NCBI GenBank assembly: GCA_916048095.2
Contig: OU696582.1
Span: 8,626,449 to 8,690,448 of the forward strand
DNA from: Sacculina carcini
Lineage: Eukaryota > Arthropoda > Thecostraca > Sacculinidae
Reading direction: 5' to 3'
DNA: 64,000 bases
Positions 19,515 through 29,649 of this stretch are shown here, piece after piece (position 1 is the stretch's first letter; each line of letters starts with the position of its first letter). Made by a program: the position numbers and the translations under genes. The notes beneath the pieces were generated by a model. The model saw only the letters and a list, made by a program, of their open reading frames with translations, ran no database searches and was not told the origin of the DNA.

Positions 19515-22500
19515 AGAGTCGTGTGCGCGCAGCCGTACTGTGAACACGTGTTTTTCGGTGCTGGCCGTGACTGCGGCTCCGTGTGTGTTTAGTGATGGGT
19601 CTGACAGCTCACCGTGGTAAGCGTTCGCGGCCGCATGGGCGGAAGCGATCCATTCAGTGGACACACACGACGGACTCGCGGTGTGCCAGCCGGAACCGTG
19701 AGGCCCTCAGGGCCCCCGCTCTAAACGTTGCAGCATTTAATACGAGGACTTTGAGGGAAAATTGTCGTCTTAATGAATTATGTAAATTAGCTATAGATTT
19801 GAACATTGACATCATAGCCGTTCAGGAGCACAGACGAACTGTGAAGGCACCAGCCACGTCCGTCAACGTTCACGGCTGGACTTTCTGGATTGCAACTGCA
19901 AACTCTCAAGGCCAAGGTGGTGTTGGCTTATTGTTGTCGCCGCGTGCCAGGCGAGCTCTCCTCAGCATCGAGTATCCGCACGCGCGAGTCACAACAACGA
20001 CATTCCAGCTGAAGGCCAACAGATTGCGCATTGCAGATTGTTATATGCCCACCGCATGTGCAGCCGCACTGGACGAAACAGAAGAGTGCATAAATGTGCT
20101 GACTACGTTTGTGACCGGCGGTGCAAATCGCGATGTCACCTGTGTTGTCGGTGACTTCAACGCCGACCTACAAACTGGAGTCAACAACAAGCATGCCTTT
20201 CCGCAGTCAAAATCAACGCACACTGACGCAGTGAGTTATTTCGTGGCTAGCAACGACTTGATCGCTGCAAATGGAGTCATGCGGCAACGGCAAAGCCATA
20301 TTCCGACATTCTTCGGACCCAATTGCCGCAGGGCTCGACTGGACTATGTGTTCGTTCAGCGCCAATGGTGTCGCATACTGCGTAGAGTCTCCCGAATTCG
20401 TCCTCGCTGCATTCCATCGGACCACGCCATGCTACTGTGCTCACTGAGTCTGCGCCTGTGGATGGGCGTCAAACACAGACAACAGCGTCAAATACAGTGG
20501 TCAACACTGAGAAAACCGGCAGCGCGCAGGAGGTTTATCGGCGCTGTAATCAATCAGCAAAGACAGGGCGACGGAAGCTACACCAGCCTCGCTAAGTCGG
20601 TCCTATATGCTGCCGACGTGACCCTCCCCTCTTGCGCGCGAGGGCCCAGGAACGCTCTGTGGGACGACTCTGCCATATCGACAGAGCGCGTGAAAATACT
20701 GCACAGCACCAAACAAGGGTCAGTCTCCCACTCAAACTCTCTTCATGAAGTTTACGAGCGGCGGCGTAAAGAGCTTATCGACAGCGTGGTAAACGAAATA
20801 CAGCGACACAGAGGGAATGGGAGGGATGCAGCGGCATGGCAGTGTATTAACACAATTACGGGGCGGAAGAGCAAACACCCTTCACTTTTCAATGCGGAGA
20901 ACCCCAGTGAGCGCCTGAACAAAGTCCGAGCACACTTCAGTGACATCCTCAATACTGAAATGTCTAATGTGTGCTCTCCTTTGCTGGAATTCGGTTCAAT
21001 ATCACCACACAGCACACTGCTAGTTCTCAGCACAGCAATGGCGGTCAACCTCGCAGAGCTGAAGCGGGCGTGCGGCACAGTGGCTACAGGCAAGTCGTCC
21101 GGAAAAGATGGCATCCCGTCAGAAGTGTGGAAACTGCCGCAGTTGGCGTCTCTGCTCCTACCACACATCAGCGCGGTAGTGCAGCGAGCTGATCCTCCAT
21201 CGGAATGGTTGTCGTCGCACATAGTGTGCATACCGAAGAACCCAGGCAGTACAGCACTCGGCGACCAGCGTGGTATCTCTCTGATGTGTGCTGCAGCCAA
21301 GCTGTGCAACAGAGGCTTGTTGCAGCGCATAAGGAGAATACCAGAAGAAAGGTTGCTGAATGTCCAGGCGGGTTTCAGACCTCACAGGTGCACGTCTAAA
21401 AAAATTGGCACACTTCGTGTTTGTATAGTCACCTGTCGCACGAGAAAAAAGTCACTGTGTGTTGTGTTTGTCGACTTTTTCAAAGCCTTCGATCGAGTAA
21501 ACCGTGGGTCATTGCAGTCCATATTGCTCGCCTACGGAGTCGATAACAAACTGGTCAGCGCCATAATGAGCCTCTACAACAACACCGTAGCACAGGTCAG
21601 GGTCGGCAGCGTGTACACCGAGCAGTTTGAGACGTCAAGCGGTGTACTACAAGGTGACACTCTCGCACCGTACTTGTTCGTTGTAGTCATGGACTACATC
21701 ATGAGGTGTAGCATCCGGCAGGAGCAGGCATTCACTGTGAGAAGGCGGCTCTGTCAGCGGCGACCTGCGGTGAAGCTTGCAGCTCTGGCCTATGCCGACG
21801 ATCTGGCGCTGCTGTCGGACAACATCGCCGACGCTCAAAAACAGCTGGCCAGACTGGAGGCGGCCGCCGCGTCTGTGGGTCTGCAGCTCAATGCCTCCAA
21901 GTGCAAGGTGCTGTTAGTGGGTGTGCAAAAATCTGACAACATTCTGTCTTCGAACGGAGACCGCATTGACGTCTGCGAGGACTTTGCCTATCTGGGCAGT
22001 CAGCTGAAGGACAGTCGGTCGGCGTTCAGACGAAGAAGAGCACTGGCGTGGATTGCTGCACGGAAACTCCACGGATTTTGGGCATCATCAGCAGCAATAT
22101 CGGAGAAAGTACAACTGTTCAGGGCATGTGTTGAGCCTGTTCTGTTGTACGCAAGCGACACATGGGTGTTGTCTGGCAGTTTGTCTAGCGAAGTCGACGC
22201 CGGTCATCGCGCATTGCTCCGGTATTGCTGCAATCTCGGCTACCCACAGCTGGTATCCAACGACGTGCTCTACAATAAATCTGCGAGTCGACCTGTCAGC
22301 CAGATGATACGCCGTCTACGCATCGCTCTGCTCCGTCACGCTGTCACCCACCCGAATACGCCACTGGCCCTTGTGTGTGCGCCCGCCAAAAAAGCCTCAG
22401 AGCCGCTCAGAGTGGGAGGTGCTCTCACGAAAACATACCTCCAACAGCTGGAAGACGACTGCAGTTTCGCTGGCAAATCCCTTGCGGTCTGCTTGAAGAT

Positions 22501-22733
22501 TGCAAGTGCGAAAGTGTGGCATAATTTATTTAAGAATATTTAATTGGGTAGTGCAATTGTATGGTGTTATACTTGTATTGTATTTGTATCGTCTAGTCAT
22601 TAATAATTAATAATGTGTTTTTATTAGTGTATGTATTGTATTTATTACCCGTCATGTCTTTCGTTATTATATTGTTGCAACAACGTGCTCATGCCTTTTC
22701 TCATGGCCTGATAAAACACGTATCATCATCATC
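19515..22733 (+). mobile_element. Full-length RTE-clade LINE with target duplications
   Basis: The element is flanked by ATAACTCA at 19507-19514 and 22734-22741. It ends in an (ATC)n-like tail, typical of RTE elements. The homologous site at 49030-49070 has the uninterrupted sequence with a single ATAACTCA. One large open frame fills most of its 3.2 kb. Confidence 0.93.
19595..22543 (+). CDS. RTE LINE ORF: endonuclease-reverse transcriptase, 982 aa, intact
   Basis: The protein would carry out target-primed reverse transcription. Residues about 45-290 form an APE endonuclease (VAAFNTRTL, IAVQEHRR, VVGDFNADL, SDHAML). Residues about 480-760 form reverse transcriptase (GKDGIPSE, FVDFFKAFDRVNRG, SSGVLQGDTLAPYLF, catalytic YADD). 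A C-terminal thumb follows. The GVLQGDTLAPYLF form of RT motif 4 points to the RTE clade. I take ATG 19595 as the start; an in-frame GTG lies 12 bp upstream. No stops interrupt the frame, so this copy is recent. It is GC-richer than its surroundings. Confidence 0.93.
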   Translation: MGLTAHRGKRSRPHGRKRSIQWTHTTDSRCASRNREALRAPALNVAAFNTRTLRENCRLNELCKLAIDLNIDIIAVQEHRRTVKAPATSVNVHGWTFWIATANSQGQGGVGLLLSPRARRALLSIEYPHARVTTTTFQLKANRLRIADCYMPTACAAALDETEECINVLTTFVTGGANRDVTCVVGDFNADLQTGVNNKHAFPQSKSTHTDAVSYFVASNDLIAANGVMRQRQSHIPTFFGPNCRRARLDYVFVQRQWCRILRRVSRIRPRCIPSDHAMLLCSLSLRLWMGVKHRQQRQIQWSTLRKPAARRRFIGAVINQQRQGDGSYTSLAKSVLYAADVTLPSCARGPRNALWDDSAISTERVKILHSTKQGSVSHSNSLHEVYERRRKELIDSVVNEIQRHRGNGRDAAAWQCINTITGRKSKHPSLFNAENPSERLNKVRAHFSDILNTEMSNVCSPLLEFGSISPHSTLLVLSTAMAVNLAELKRACGTVATGKSSGKDGIPSEVWKLPQLASLLLPHISAVVQRADPPSEWLSSHIVCIPKNPGSTALGDQRGISLMCAAAKLCNRGLLQRIRRIPEERLLNVQAGFRPHRCTSKKIGTLRVCIVTCRTRKKSLCVVFVDFFKAFDRVNRGSLQSILLAYGVDNKLVSAIMSLYNNTVAQVRVGSVYTEQFETSSGVLQGDTLAPYLFVVVMDYIMRCSIRQEQAFTVRRRLCQRRPAVKLAALAYADDLALLSDNIADAQKQLARLEAAAASVGLQLNASKCKVLLVGVQKSDNILSSNGDRIDVCEDFAYLGSQLKDSRSAFRRRRALAWIAARKLHGFWASSAAISEKVQLFRACVEPVLLYASDTWVLSGSLSSEVDAGHRALLRYCCNLGYPQLVSNDVLYNKSASRPVSQMIRRLRIALLRHAVTHPNTPLALVCAPAKKASEPLRVGGALTKTYLQQLEDDCSFAGKSLAVCLKIASAKVWHNLFKNI

Positions 22734-23409
22734 ATAACTCATGCGCTGATACAAAATAATTCATTTAAAATCCCCAATATATCATTTCCATAATTTGAAT
22801 TATGTGCATGACTCTTCAAAAAAAACAAATGAACATGTTCTTTTGGTCACGGTTTTTTGTCAAAAAAACTCTCTTTTTTAAGAACCGTCGGTTTTTTAAG
22901 TCGCATCTCTAGTCGCAAGCGTCTGTGTGCGTGTGTGTGCGTATGTGTGTTTTGAGCAGGACCACGGCAATTTCAAGCTGAATAGCTATCGATAGAGCTG
23001 AAGAGACAAACCCCGTTATATCAGAGCATGCTTCCAGTCGCCTACTCTGAGAAGATAATTATTTTCAATCGATCTTGCCTTCATTCAGCTCATAATTATT
23101 CGAGATTAAAACAGCTGATATGAAATATCATATTGAGAAAATCTACTCAGATATAACGACAATTCAACGGCAGGTCTTGTACCGCCCCTGAAATGAACCC
23201 GCGTCGCTGACTATTTTTACACTAGTGTTGATTCCATTCACTAGGGGGCGCAACGAGTTGTTTGTCGCGTGACTGGTCTTTGTGTCTCGTAATGCGCCAT
23301 GTATTTTGAGAAAAACAACCATGCACAGAAAAACAAAGTGTTTTTTTCAGTTTCTGTCTTGATTTTATACTATATTTCTAGTAGGAATTATTTCTCCTCA
23401 TGAAAGTAT

Positions 23410-23880
23410 TTCCACCAGTAAGGCGCCGTGTTCGGCAATGAACGAGCGAGCGCGAACAAAGAAAACCGCTTGTTAATCGGGCTTACGATTCCAGAGATAT
23501 AAGACTCTCAAAAAGCATCGGAAAAGTTTTTTGCTAAATTATAAGAGGGAATATGGCACGTGCCACGTGCCTCACTGGGCACTGACATGATTCGGCATAA
23601 TCTCATTTGCGGCAAGAAGGATTGGGCTACCCAAAATAAACGCATGTTAATCGGACTAATGGTATCAGAGATATATGCCTCTGAAAAACGGTAAAAACTG
23701 TTTTTCGTAAAGGTTGGAGGGCATTTGGGACGTGCCACGTGCCACAGTGGGCACTGACATGATTCAACTTGGCTTCATCCGCGGCAAGAAGAATGAGGCT
23801 ACCCAACAAAAAATGCATGTTAATCGGACTTATGGCTCCAGAGATACAAGCCTCTGAAAAGCGTGACCACGGCCGGCGGG
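23410..23880 (-). repeat. Tandem repeats of about 180 bp in block C
   Basis: The phrases 'tgttaatcgg', 'ccagagatata', 'gtgccacgtgcc', 'gggcactgacatgattc' and 'cggcaagaag' recur about every 180 bp, 2.5 times. The homologous stretch is at 49740-50190. Two small minus-strand frames here are not conserved as proteins. Confidence 0.75.
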
Positions 23881-24097
23881 CCGCTCATACTCATTTTTCT
23901 AGGAACACCAAGTATGAACTTGCTCGCTTCGCTCGCTCGTAATAAAAAATACAGCCCTATAATTTGGACTGAAATTGCGCGTTTGAAATAAAACGTTAAA
24001 AATATACTTATATTTTTATTTACAATTAGTTTGTTAGCATAAAATCGTTTTCAGATTATAAGTCTTAAAATAGGCATACAGAAAATAAACAACAACG

Positions 24098-25416
24098 ACA
24101 ACAACAACAACGTGTATTTGCTATAGCGCCGGTAAAACACAAGCGCGAAAAACGGAAGACATCAATTGAGATAAAACGACAATTGTAAAGAATATGGGAG
24201 TAAAGAGCAGGTAAAAGAGAGAGAAGTCACAAAACAACCAAAATGGGTAAATAACAAGCACAAGCACACAGGGCACAGTTCCAAAAAATGAAGTGGTATG
24301 TTCGAACAATAAAATCGACAGAAAATTATTACAGAGAACATTCACAATAGAATAAATAAAGCAGCAAGGAAGGAAAAGAAGCAGTAACTGTGCTCAAGAC
24401 AGGGAAAAATATGACAACGAGAAGAATTGAAACAATCATGAAACGGAGAAATAGTTGAAACAATATCACAGAGAGGCGAAAGGAGAGAGGGAGTGAGAGA
24501 CGGGATCAAATGAAACGTCAAAAAGGTACAGGCGAAGCCGACGGCGGAATGACCAAAATGTAGAGGCGCGGGTGATATGAGAGGGAAGATAATTATACAA
24601 GCGAGGGGCGTGAAATAAGAACGGTTCAGGGGACCAGGAAGATTCGTTAGATGCACGAGGACAAGCGAGAGGAAGAGGGCGACGAGAAGAGTGTGAGTCA
24701 GTGGGAGACAAAATATTAGCAAGATAAGAAGGTTGGTGAGGATCATGCAGAAGCTTGTAAATTAGACAGCAAAGACAAAAATGAATTCGTGGGATGATAG
24801 GAAGCCAGTGGACTTGAAAAAGAAGGTGAGACGTGTTGCGAGAAAAGGTAGAATGAAAGACAAATCGACAAGATTGGTTGATCACACGCTGAAGGAATAA
24901 GAGATGAGAACGAGGAGCACTAAAGTAAAGCGAGTTGCAGTAGTCTAACCTGGGAAAAATCAGACTATGAACAAGAGTGATGGTGGAATTTTTATCAAGA
25001 TAGGGACGTATGGGGTAGAGAGAGCGCAGAATAAGACGACAAGTGCGAGCGACAGAAACGATATTGTCAAAGCAGGAGAGCGAAGAGACAAAGATAGAGC
25101 CGAGATTGCAAACAGAAGTTGAGATAGGAAATTGGAGAAGAGGACGTGAAATACGGGGTGGATGGAGGACGATGAACTCAGACTTAGAAGTATTCAAGTA
25201 CAGCTGCCGAGAGGCGGCCCATGAGGAAATTTCAGAAAGTATATCAGAGAGAAAGGAGGGAGTATCAGGAGTGATAGGAATGAGGAATTGGATGTCATCG
25301 GCATATATTTTGAAAGTAATGGAATGTTTTCGAAGAACAGGGCAAAGAGAAGACATATACAGATTAAATAATAGTGGGCCAAGGACGGAACCTTGGGGAA
25401 AAATAAATCGAAAACA
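24098..25416 (-). mobile_element. 5'-truncated L2/CR1-like LINE, unit 1 copy
   Basis: Minus-strand translation runs from PQGSVLGPLLFNLY through YADDI (about 25300), LGSIF and LDYCNSLYFSAPR to the C-terminus (WSFRRRLRLYLFD, about 24500). A 3' UTR follows, with a tail GCGCTATAGCAAATACACG then (TTG)n at about 24098-24125. The same insertion is at 50420-51735. It is absent from 59020-59050 and from 50-90, where AAAATAAACGCAGCATATTC is uninterrupted. Confidence 0.88.
24466..25356 (-). CDS. Truncated LINE RT C-terminal open frame, 296 aa
   Basis: The frame holds the RT catalytic YADDI, the thumb and the C-terminal domain, without the endonuclease or the first RT motifs, so it cannot transpose by itself. 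It is still open. In the unit 2 copy the same region has lost one base (GGGAAAAATC here against GGGAAAATC at about 51280), breaking that frame. Confidence 0.8.
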   Translation of the reverse strand: MSSLCPVLRKHSITFKIYADDIQFLIPITPDTPSFLSDILSEISSWAASRQLYLNTSKSEFIVLHPPRISRPLLQFPISTSVCNLGSIFVSSLSCFDNIVSVARTCRLILRSLYPIRPYLDKNSTITLVHSLIFPRLDYCNSLYFSAPRSHLLFLQRVINQSCRFVFHSTFSRNTSHLLFQVHWLPIIPRIHFCLCCLIYKLLHDPHQPSYLANILSPTDSHSSRRPLPLACPRASNESSWSPEPFLFHAPRLYNYLPSHITRASTFWSFRRRLRLYLFDVSFDPVSHSLSPFASL

Positions 25417-25911
25417 GCATATTCAAGTATATTCAGCATATTCATATTCAGTATATTCATATTCAGCATATTCATATTCAGCATATTCATATTCAGCATA
25501 TTCATATTCAGCATATTCATATTCAACATATTCATATTCAACATATCCATATTCAGCATATTCGTATTCGGCATATTCATATTCAGCATATTCATGTTCA
25601 GCATATTCATGTTCAGCATATTCACATTCAGCATATTCATATTCAGCATATTCATATTCAGCATATTCATATCCATCATATTCATATCCAGCATAATCAT
25701 ATCCAGCATATTCATATTCAGCATATTCATATTCAGCATATTCATATTCAGCATATTCATATTCAGCATATTCATATTCAGCATATTCATATTCAGCATA
25801 TTCATATTCAGCATATTCATATTCAGCATATTCATATTCAGCATATTCATATTCAGCATATTCATACTCAGCATATTCATATTCAGCATATTCATATTCA
25901 GCATATTCAAC
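25417..25911. repeat. 15-bp minisatellite (CAGCATATTCATATT)n, about 32 units
   Basis: The array lies between the LINE's truncated 5' end and the target flank GCAGCATATTCAAG. Its unit resembles that flank, suggesting local expansion of target sequence. The same array with different variants is at 51738-52208. All frames read through it because 15 is a multiple of 3; the low-complexity frames are not genes. Confidence 0.93.
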
Positions 25912-26036
25912 TTTAATTAAACGCAGCATATTCAAGAAATTCACAATTAATCCAACCACATAATTTGAACATTCGACAAAAAACATACATACACAAAAAC
26001 GGAAAAGCAAAGCAGCCAAAACCACACCAAAAAAAC

Positions 26037-27627
26037 CCTGACTCCTTGTCTTGTGAAAAGAAGACTGACTGACTCCTAGTCTGAAGACTACTCCTTCTAA
26101 ACCAGCAATGGTACACCTGAAAAAAATTATACTATTGTGTAAATAATTTTGTGTTCTACAAGAAAAGTTATCATTTATGCCCGCAAATGACACGAAAAAC
26201 GTGTAAAATTGGCAAAATTCTCAAATACATCCAAAATTACACTTGAACGCCGGGTGACTAAAATTACTTCATTTTTCTACCTATTTCTCAGAAAATATTT
26301 GCCACACATTAAAATAAATTATACCATTGTGCTAGAAATTTTGTTTTCTACAATACGGTATAAGTTTTAATTTTCCAAAATGTATCTAAAGGACGTTACG
26401 GCGGTGTAAAGTCGAAATGTCATGCTGCCAATTTGACAGCTATTATGCGCCCTTGCGATTACACAGGAATATACTACTGTGTAGATAATTTTGTGTTCTA
26501 CAAGATAAGCTATAATTTATATACACAAATGATACAAAAAAACGTGTAAAATTGGCGAAATTCTCAAATACATCCAAAATTGCACCCGAACACCGGGCGA
26601 CTGAAATTAATTCTTTTTTCTACTATTTCTCAGTAACTGTTTGTAACACATAAAATTACATTACACCATCGTGCTAGAAATCTTGTTTTCTACAATACGG
26701 TATAATTTGTAATTTTCCAAAGTGTATCTGAACGAACTTACGGCGGTGTAAAGTCAAAAGCAAATATTAGCAATTTGACAGCTATTATGCGCACTTGCGA
26801 TTACACAGGAATATACACCGATTAAATTTCACTGAAGCCCAATCACAATTAATAATGCATCATATCAGCTCCAAGCATGGATGGTGTGGTTTTATTGGGT
26901 ACAGTTTAATTAATGCTACACTATACTGAATAGAAAGGCTTTATTGTCCTCAATATTTACACATGACTTGTTTCGCCCGACGGGCAGGTAAAATACTACT
27001 GGGAAAAAAGTTAACTACTCAAGTTGCATAAGGATATGGGTTGTAATATCATGCAATGCCAACTATATGAATATGCTGTTTTAGCGGACGCATAAATCTG
27101 GAATTATAGAGATAACAGAAGGTTTCATTGTTTTGATAGTGTTACACTTCTGAATTACTACACACGAAGGATGGGTGTGAGCTTGAGCAGTGTTGAGGAA
27201 AAAAACTTCGTCAATAATTAAAACAAGAATTTACAAATATATATTTTTCTATTGGATAAGCTTTTTGCTTTTTGATTCATTATATTCTATTTATAGTTCC
27301 GCACGACGCGCGGGTTTAAATACGAGGCAGTTCGAGGGAAAATATTTTGCCACATCTGAAATAAAAACATTCACATTTAGACTTTTCTATTGGTTAAGAC
27401 TTTTTATGTGTTTACTTTTTCTTTTTAATTTCTAATCATTTTTTATTTATTCAATTTTTATTTTACTTTATTTATTGTTCTGCACAAAGGGCGGGTTTTA
27501 ATGCTAGATGGTGATGTTGAGTTATAAATATATTTTGAAAAAATTATGATAAAAAAATTAGTCATTTTTCATTGTTTTGTGTCAGAGTTCTGAATTCCTC
27601 CGCACAACGGGCGGGTTTTAATGCTAG
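26037..27627 (+). mobile_element. Helitron 3' part ending in hairpin and CTAG
   Basis: The sequence holds two diverged copies of a roughly 370-bp unit containing ACGGCGGTGTAAAGTC (26100-26830). It then holds the 'ggcttcagtg'-type stretch and three hairpin-like termini at 27302, 27480 and 27600. The last reads CCGCACAACGGGCGGGTTTT then AATG-CTAG at 27624-27627 followed by T, a canonical Helitron 3' end. Copies occur at 38460-39095 and 52800-53650 and, inverted, at 45150-48600. It has no coding frame. Confidence 0.75.
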
Positions 27628-27628
27628 T

Positions 27629-27629
<1 letters not shown>

Positions 27630-27677
<48 letters not shown>
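27630..27677. repeat. (TA)n microsatellite
   Basis: A run of about 47 bp of TA between a Helitron terminus and the left arm of the Penelope-like inverted pair. Confidence 0.95.
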
Positions 27678-27682
<5 letters not shown>

Positions 27683-28464
27683 GATTTGTTGAAATCAACA
27701 GCAATCTGGGCACTGTTGTGCTGGTACGAGAGCTTCTCTATGCTGCGCACGATTTTTCTGTGTTCAGGAGACAACACACTCAGTTTTTCACTGAAGTTTA
27801 TTCCTCGAGGTACCTTTCGTCTATCACTAGCCATCGTCAGGAGAAGTAGATATAAGACAATACAAAACAAAATACACAATACCAAACAGTCCACGATAAA
27901 CGGTGTTTATATACAAGGTGAGACAATATATCACTCATGTGCCAATGTGGCACCTACATAATGACACCCTTATCATTATCAGTCATTATGTAGGTGTCAT
28001 TCATTATGTACATATTTATATGCATTATATGCATATAAATATATGTACATATTTATATGTATATGTCATATGTATGTCATATGTATGTGTCATATGTATG
28101 TATGTCATATGTACATATTTATATGTACATATTTACATATTTGTATGTATTTCATTGTCAGTCATTATGTAGGTGTCATTATGTAGGTGCCACATTGGCA
28201 CATGAGTGATATATTGTCTCACCTTGTATATAAACACCGTTTATCGTGGACTGTTTGGTATTGTGTATTTTGTTTTGTATTGTGTTATATCTACTTCTCC
28301 TGACGATGGCTAGTGATAGCCGAAAGGTACCTCGAGGAATAAACTTCAGTGAACAACTGAGTGTGTTGTCTCCTGAACACAGAAAAATCGTGCGCAGCAT
28401 AGAGAAGCTCTCGTACCAGCACAACAGTGCCCAGATTGCTGTTGATTTCAACAAATCGTGCATA
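27676..28464. mobile_element. Head-to-head pair of Penelope-like element 5' ends (293-bp inverted arms)
   Basis: Arms 27676-27968 and 28172-28464 are equal in length and differ at only about three sites. The 203-bp spacer is AT-rich and rich in ATATGTATGTCAT repeats. Each arm begins an open frame MASD(S/R)RKVPRGINFSE. The frame ends AQIAVDFNKSCIHNGLLPKY in the right arm, resembling the N-terminal region of Penelope-like reverse transcriptases just before the RT core. The element is only a 5' fragment in both arms. Confidence 0.65.
28294..28339 (+). ncRNA. Hammerhead-ribozyme-like motif in the Penelope-like fragment
   Basis: CTGACGA (28300-28306) and GAAA (28322-28325) flank a stem GGCTA-GTGA-TAGCC. 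GGTACC (28326-28331) could form a minimal or dimeric stem III. A CUC cleavage triplet would end at 28333. CTTCTC (28294-28299) can pair with GAGGAA (28334-28339) as stem I, with one terminal mismatch. One extra T sits unpaired between CTGACGA and stem II, which departs from the consensus. Penelope-like elements are known to carry minimal type I hammerheads. The left-arm copy has a mismatch in stem II. Confidence 0.5.
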
Positions 28465-28503
28465 CATAATGGCCTCCTTCCAAAATATATATATGTGTGT
28501 GTG
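28306..28503 (+). pseudogene. Penelope-like element ORF, N-terminal fragment
   Basis: The 66-codon fragment reads MASDSRKVPRGINFSEQL and then a helical region with RSIEKLSYQHNSA and FNKSCIHNGLLPKYI. It runs into (TG)n sequence and stops. The pattern of a helix, a cysteine and a GLLPKY motif before the RT core matches Penelope-like proteins in general form. I cannot confirm it without a search. No reverse transcriptase or GIY-YIG endonuclease domain is present. Confidence 0.5.
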
Positions 28504-28619
28504 TGTGTGCATGTGGTCATATACTAACTAAGCTCATTTGTTCTCAAACCATAGTATATATATATATATAACATATATAGCTTTCTATCTATAGCTTTTG
28601 CTATCTATATGTATATCTA

Positions 28620-28826
28620 TAGCTTAGCTATGTATAGTTTTTGGGCGCTTCTGGTACATGGGGCGTCCGCGGAGCTAGCGAAATTACGCCCCAGTAGATA
28701 TGTTTGGTCCTGCTTCTCACATCTTGATATCGTGTACTGTTGTTTTTCATTGTTGTCTATTTCGCACTTGTTTCTATGTGAGCGCTATACAAATACATTG
28801 TTGTTGTTGCTGTTGTTGTTGTTGTT
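28620..28826 (+). mobile_element. 3' end of an L2-like LINE or dependent SINE
   Basis: The region ends GAGCGCTATACAAATACATTG followed by (TTG)n at 28798-28826. This is the same tail type as the LINE at 24098, the tail at 58640-58690 and that at 58855-58895. No RT motif lies upstream within this fragment. Confidence 0.6.
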
Positions 28827-29636
28827 GACGTTCCTCAGGTTGTCTGGCCGAGCAGCCTCGAGCTCCTGAGGAAAGACACGGCACCGACCGGGTTGTTCCA
28901 CAGGTCCCTGATGGAAAAGATTTTGTGTTGTCGTCTGAGTTGTGTGTATGCTGTGCAGTGTTCCATGATGTGTGCGATGGTGTGTGGTGCTGAATTGCAA
29001 TCTGGACAGGTGTCATCGATTGAGTTATTCAACCTTTTCTGATATGACAGAAGGGCAGGATGATGACCGCATCTCAACCTGGCCAGATGCACCTTGTATT
29101 CGCGTGTGAGTGTGTTTTCTGACTTGTGTGTGTCCGGTGGGTGTCTTTGTAGGAGTGTATTTTGTTGTAGTGAGTGTATGGCTTTCCTTGCGATCTCTGT
29201 GTGTATGTGTTTCTTGATTGATGTGCGTGGGGGAGCTGGTGGAAGTGATGTGAAAATTTGTCTGTGGTAAAGTGTGCTTGGTGTTGTTTTTATGCTTCTG
29301 TCTGTGTTGTCTTGTGTTGTGAGGTGATGTAGAGGATGTGCTGTGTTGGTGACTGCTGCTGCGAGTGTTTGTGTGCCTCTCATGTATAGGTGGTGTGTCA
29401 GTTTGAGGATTTTATTTTCGTGATGGAGGTGGTCTACTGGTGTGGTGGCTGTGCATCCTGTGATTGTTCTGAGTGCGGTGTTTTGAAGTGTTTGAAGTGT
29501 GTTTGTGTGGCATGTTGCGAGATTGCTAGCCTATGCAGGGCTAGCATATTCTATCACGGGTCGGATGTATTGTTTGTATATGGTGGTTGTGGTGTCTTTG
29601 TTGTGTCCGAAAGCTGTGTGTGAGAGTGGTTCACCT
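28827..29636 (-). mobile_element. Jockey-type LINE fragment (RT thumb and C-terminus)
   Basis: The minus-strand translation includes VIEYASPA, NTALRTITG and then the C-terminal domain. That domain carries a CPDC...HIMEHC zinc-like motif and a LWNNPVGAVSFLR end (28835-29383). It appears to be the downstream part of the same family as the fragment at 243-1702. Its 5' truncation point lies 10-20 bp upstream of the splice acceptor of the paralogue exon at 29650, so the insertion is intronic and may have displaced exon 1. Confidence 0.75.
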
Positions 29637-29649
29637 GGTTGATGTGCAG

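Larger units (their letters stand above)
19262..26036 (-). mobile_element. Block C: Helitron-like 3' end and repeat mosaic, unit 1 copy
   Basis: At its left edge, read on the minus strand, the sequence ends GGGCGGGTTTTAATGCTA. The hairpin CCGC-ACAACGG-GCGG lies just upstream, as in Helitron 3' termini. The block continues, with the RTE LINE at 19515-22733 removed, through 26036. It is matched by 48808-52337 and, inverted and shorter, by 58855-60312. It holds an L2-like LINE and a minisatellite, listed separately. No host coding sequence is visible. Confidence 0.7.

Noticed and set aside
25043-26193. Low-complexity frames (YSYSA, MNMLN, EYAEY, FSIFI) on both strands
   Set aside because: They are reading frames through a 15-bp minisatellite; the same happens at 51513-52413.
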